From: an uncultured Lachnospiraceae bacterium
Lineage (GTDB): Bacteria; Bacillota; Clostridia; Lachnospirales; Lachnospiraceae
DNA: 16,215 bases
NCBI GenBank assembly: GCA_946631935.1
Contig: CAMPAP010000115.1
Span: forward strand, 1-16,215
Direction: 5' to 3'
Position numbers and translations under genes: made by a program. The stretch's first letter is position 1, and every line of letters begins with the position of its first letter. Below are positions 14,571-16,215 of this stretch, piece after piece. The notes beneath the pieces are model-generated. The model did no database searches and was not told where the DNA came from. It saw nothing but the letters and a program-made list of their open reading frames with translations.

Positions 14571-15007
14571 AAAAGTCTAAATTAAAACTGACATTTGCAT
14601 CGGCAGTTACTGCTGCAGGGGCTGTTATAGGGATGTCGGGCTGCGGTGTGCACAGTGAGCCTGCGCCGGATGTTTACGGGCCTCCCGAGTACTTTGAAGA
14701 AGATGATACCGGAAATGCTTCACAGACAGATGAAGATCTGCCGCTTGTTCCGGATGCGGAAGATGATGATGAACCTGCCAATGAGGTTTATGGTCCTCCT
14801 GAAGATTTTGACGAAAATGACATTGTTGATCCCGTAGAGACTGTCTATGGACCTCCGGAATATTTCGAATATAACGGTGATGATGTAGAAGCGCCGTTGG
14901 AAGATGTATACGGTCCTCCTGAATTTTTTGATAAGGATGGTGAAGAACCGGACAGGGATGATCTGGAGCAGCCTATACCGCCTGTATACGGACCTCCCGG
15001 AGATTGA
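14567..15007 (+). CDS. Acidic repeat lipoprotein with VYGPPE motifs, probable radical SAM substrate
   Basis: This 146-residue protein has a basic start (MKKSKLK), a hydrophobic segment (8-22) and a lipobox-like MSGC with Cys26, so a lipid-anchored exported protein is predicted. The rest is low-complexity: 41 of residues 26-146 are Asp or Glu, with only one Lys and one Arg. The motif VYGPP occurs five times with Tyr at 37, 75, 94, 115 and 141; the first four continue as E-[YDF]-F and an acidic run, and the fifth ends the protein as VYGPPGD. No Cys is in the repeats. It overlaps the permease by 4 bases, and the radical SAM gene follows after 12 bases. I infer it is the substrate of that enzyme, similar in layout to the rSAM/lipoprotein pairs I recall from Bacteroidetes (TIGRFAMs rSAM_w_lipo and lipo_with_rSAM, unverified). 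Confidence 0.85.
   Translation: MKKSKLKLTFASAVTAAGAVIGMSGCGVHSEPAPDVYGPPEYFEEDDTGNASQTDEDLPLVPDAEDDDEPANEVYGPPEDFDENDIVDPVETVYGPPEYFEYNGDDVEAPLEDVYGPPEFFDKDGEEPDRDDLEQPIPPVYGPPGD
14672..15004 (+). repeat. Five VYGPP peptide repeats within the lipoprotein gene
   Basis: Repeat units start at 14672, 14786, 14843, 14906 and 14984. The Tyr-to-Tyr spacing is 38, 19, 21 and 26 residues; the first gap is twice 19, as if a unit had been lost. The peptide is constant while codons differ between copies (Val GTT, GTT, GTC, GTA, GTA; Gly GGG, GGT, GGA, GGT, GGA), so these are old repeats kept at protein level. Confidence 0.9.
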
Positions 15008-15019
15008 AAGGAATAAGAA

Positions 15020-16132
15020 TTGAATCTGGAAGAATTCAGAAAATATTCCGCTGAAGACAAAGCGGTGATCGGATTTAAAGAAAACATTCTTGATAAAAGG
15101 TCTGAGGTCAGGGAGAGGTTATATACCTCTCCCGATCTCAGGCATCTTTTTTTTGAACTTACACTTGCCTGCAATGAAAAATGTTTTCACTGCGGATCAG
15201 GATGTATGCCCGGGCATGTATCGGGGCTTTCTCTTGAAAAGTATACTGAGATACTTAATGAGGTAGATGCGAATTTCGATAAAAAGCGCATACAAATATG
15301 CATCACCGGCGGTGAGCCCATGCTTCGGAAAGATTTTTTTGATATCGTTAAAACCGTGCATGACAAAGGCTTTACATGGGGCATGACATCAAATGCCACG
15401 CTTATTGATAAAGAAAATGCACGCAGGCTCAAAGACTGCGGAATGGGAACGATATCAGTAAGTATTGACGGGCTTGAAAAAACCCACGATGAACAAAGAG
15501 GACTTAAGGGCGGATATGCTCTTGCAATGAGAGGTATAGACAATCTCATTGCCGAAGACTGTTTTCATGCGATACAGATAACCACGGTAGTAAATCATAA
15601 AAATATCCATGAACTTGATGCTCTTTTTGAAATTGTAAAAGACATAGATGTCGATTCCTGGCGTGTCATAGGCATTGAACCGATCGGGCGCGCACTGGAA
15701 CATCCCGATATGCTCCTAACTGCAGATGATCAGAGAAGACTTTTTTCATTTATCCTGGAAAAGAGAAGAGAAGGGTACCCTGTCGAATACGGATGTTCAC
15801 ATTTCCTTGGTATGGATCTTGAGGGAAATGTGAGGAAAAGAATGTTTTTGTGTAATGCCGGAGTATTTACGGCAAGCATAAGGGCGGACGGCTCAGTTAC
15901 GGGCTGCCTTGATATAATGCCGGGCCCGGATACCGTGTTCGGAAATGTTAATGATGAGTCATTTACTTATATTTGGAATAACAGATTTGAAACTTTCAGA
16001 AAACATCTTTCTGAAAGGGATTCAAAGTGCAGCGGATGCGAATATGAGAAGTGGTGTGCCGGCGGAGCCCATCACAGTTTTGATTACCATAACAATAAAC
16101 AGCTGATCTGTTTTAAAGATATATTGTTTTGA
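15020..16132 (+). CDS. Radical SAM/SPASM enzyme, probable peptide or protein maturase
   Basis: The 370-residue enzyme has the radical SAM cluster motif CNEKCFHC (Cys51, 55, 58) followed by GSGC, the ITGGEP SAM-binding segment (95-100), SVSIDGLEKTHDEQRG (146-161) and a C-terminal SPASM domain. SPASM cysteines visible are 259, 278, 296, 337, 340, 346 and 364; the pattern C-x12-G-x4-C (278-296) and C-x2-C-x5-C (337-346) is canonical, but the next expected Cys is Ala350 (CAGGA). SPASM enzymes typically modify ribosomal peptides or proteins; the lipoprotein gene 12 bases upstream is the obvious partner. No RiPP-recognition domain is evident in the first 40 residues. Start is TTG at 15020, with AAAGGA 8 bases upstream and no ATG before the cluster motif. 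A terminator-like hairpin lies inside the 5' coding part. Confidence 0.9.
   Translation: MNLEEFRKYSAEDKAVIGFKENILDKRSEVRERLYTSPDLRHLFFELTLACNEKCFHCGSGCMPGHVSGLSLEKYTEILNEVDANFDKKRIQICITGGEPMLRKDFFDIVKTVHDKGFTWGMTSNATLIDKENARRLKDCGMGTISVSIDGLEKTHDEQRGLKGGYALAMRGIDNLIAEDCFHAIQITTVVNHKNIHELDALFEIVKDIDVDSWRVIGIEPIGRALEHPDMLLTADDQRRLFSFILEKRREGYPVEYGCSHFLGMDLEGNVRKRMFLCNAGVFTASIRADGSVTGCLDIMPGPDTVFGNVNDESFTYIWNNRFETFRKHLSERDSKCSGCEYEKWCAGGAHHSFDYHNNKQLICFKDILF
15100..15154 (+). terminator. Terminator-like hairpin and T8 tract inside the radical SAM gene
   Basis: GGGAGAGGT (15111-15119) pairs perfectly with ACCTCTCCC (15125-15133) around TATAT. Below a single bulged A15110 the stem continues for ten pairs (15100-15109 with 15134-15143, two of them G-U). 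Three bases later come eight T (15147-15154). This has the form of an intrinsic terminator, placed about 27-45 codons into the open reading frame. Translating ribosomes would melt it, so it could act only on poorly translated transcripts. Confidence 0.6.
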
Positions 16133-16215
16133 ATGCTGTGAATATGACGGTGTTTAGGCTCTTTACGCTTTGTCTTTTATCCCCGGTCTGTCCTGTAATT
16201 AAAAATTATTAAAAA

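Noticed and set aside
14567..15007. Reading the repeat protein as a sactipeptide or Cys-rich RiPP precursor
   Set aside because: The only Cys is Cys26 of the lipobox; the repeats contain none, so thioether bridges are impossible.
16133..16215. A short GTG-initiated frame at the right edge (about 24 codons)
   Set aside because: There is no ribosome binding site or recognisable sequence; it is too short to support.
1..16215. CRISPR arrays, insertion sequences, tRNA or rRNA genes, phage genes
   Set aside because: No regular direct repeats with spacers, no transposase or integrase frames, and no recognisable tRNA or rRNA sequence were found on reading either strand; very diverged small RNAs could be missed without a covariance search.

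Overview
The window reads as ordinary chromosome of an anaerobic Firmicute, most likely a Lachnospiraceae (Butyrivibrio-like). The basis is the gene content: a SecA tail with a zinc motif followed by prfB, an FMN-riboswitch-controlled RibU, a DUF975 membrane protein, a YcxB-like protein, and a t6A/RNase Z/Tex run. The AT-leaning coding sequence with strong use of CTT for Leu and clean AAGGAG-type ribosome binding sites also fits. This assignment is inference, since no rRNA or tRNA gene is present.

Layout. 1-155 is the end of secA. 211-2459 holds prfB and an HD-GYP-type signalling protein that overlap by 4 bases and end at a hairpin terminator (2486-2518). 4146-2517 on the minus strand is a three-gene set of poorly characterised proteins: a small two-helix membrane protein, a soluble protein with a HEQEH motif and two Cys pairs, and a DUF975 membrane protein. 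4147-4471 is a 325-base gene-free control region. It holds two divergent promoter candidates that appear to share one palindromic -35 hexamer, a long G-U-tolerant leader hairpin, a possible 21-residue leader ORF, and an FMN riboswitch whose closing helix includes the ribU Shine-Dalgarno sequence. ribU (4472-5230) ends at a strong terminator (5264-5302).

From about 5320 to the right edge all genes lie on the plus strand, packed with overlaps or short gaps: ycxB-like, tsaE, tsaB, rimI, rnz, an unknown membrane-anchored protein, tsaD, ispD, tex, an AI-2E-family permease, a repeat lipoprotein and a radical SAM/SPASM enzyme. TsaE, TsaB and TsaD are three of the proteins that make the tRNA modification t6A (TsaC is not here). 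RNase Z matures tRNA 3' ends, RimI acetylates protein N-termini, IspD belongs to the MEP isoprenoid pathway and Tex is an RNA-binding transcription factor. The core is therefore a translation and RNA housekeeping operon.

The most interesting part is the right end (14567-16132). A small, very acidic predicted lipoprotein carries five VYGPP repeats, four of them extended to VYGPPE-x-F. A radical SAM enzyme with a SPASM domain begins 12 bases downstream. The arrangement looks like a peptide or protein substrate with its maturase. The repeats lack Cys, so the chemistry would have to act on Tyr, Phe, Pro or Glu. A 19-bp hairpin followed by eight T lies inside the first 45 codons of the enzyme gene and could lower its expression relative to the substrate. 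The SPASM domain also lacks one of the usual cluster cysteines.

The last 83 bases (16133-16215) contain no supported gene and no visible terminator.
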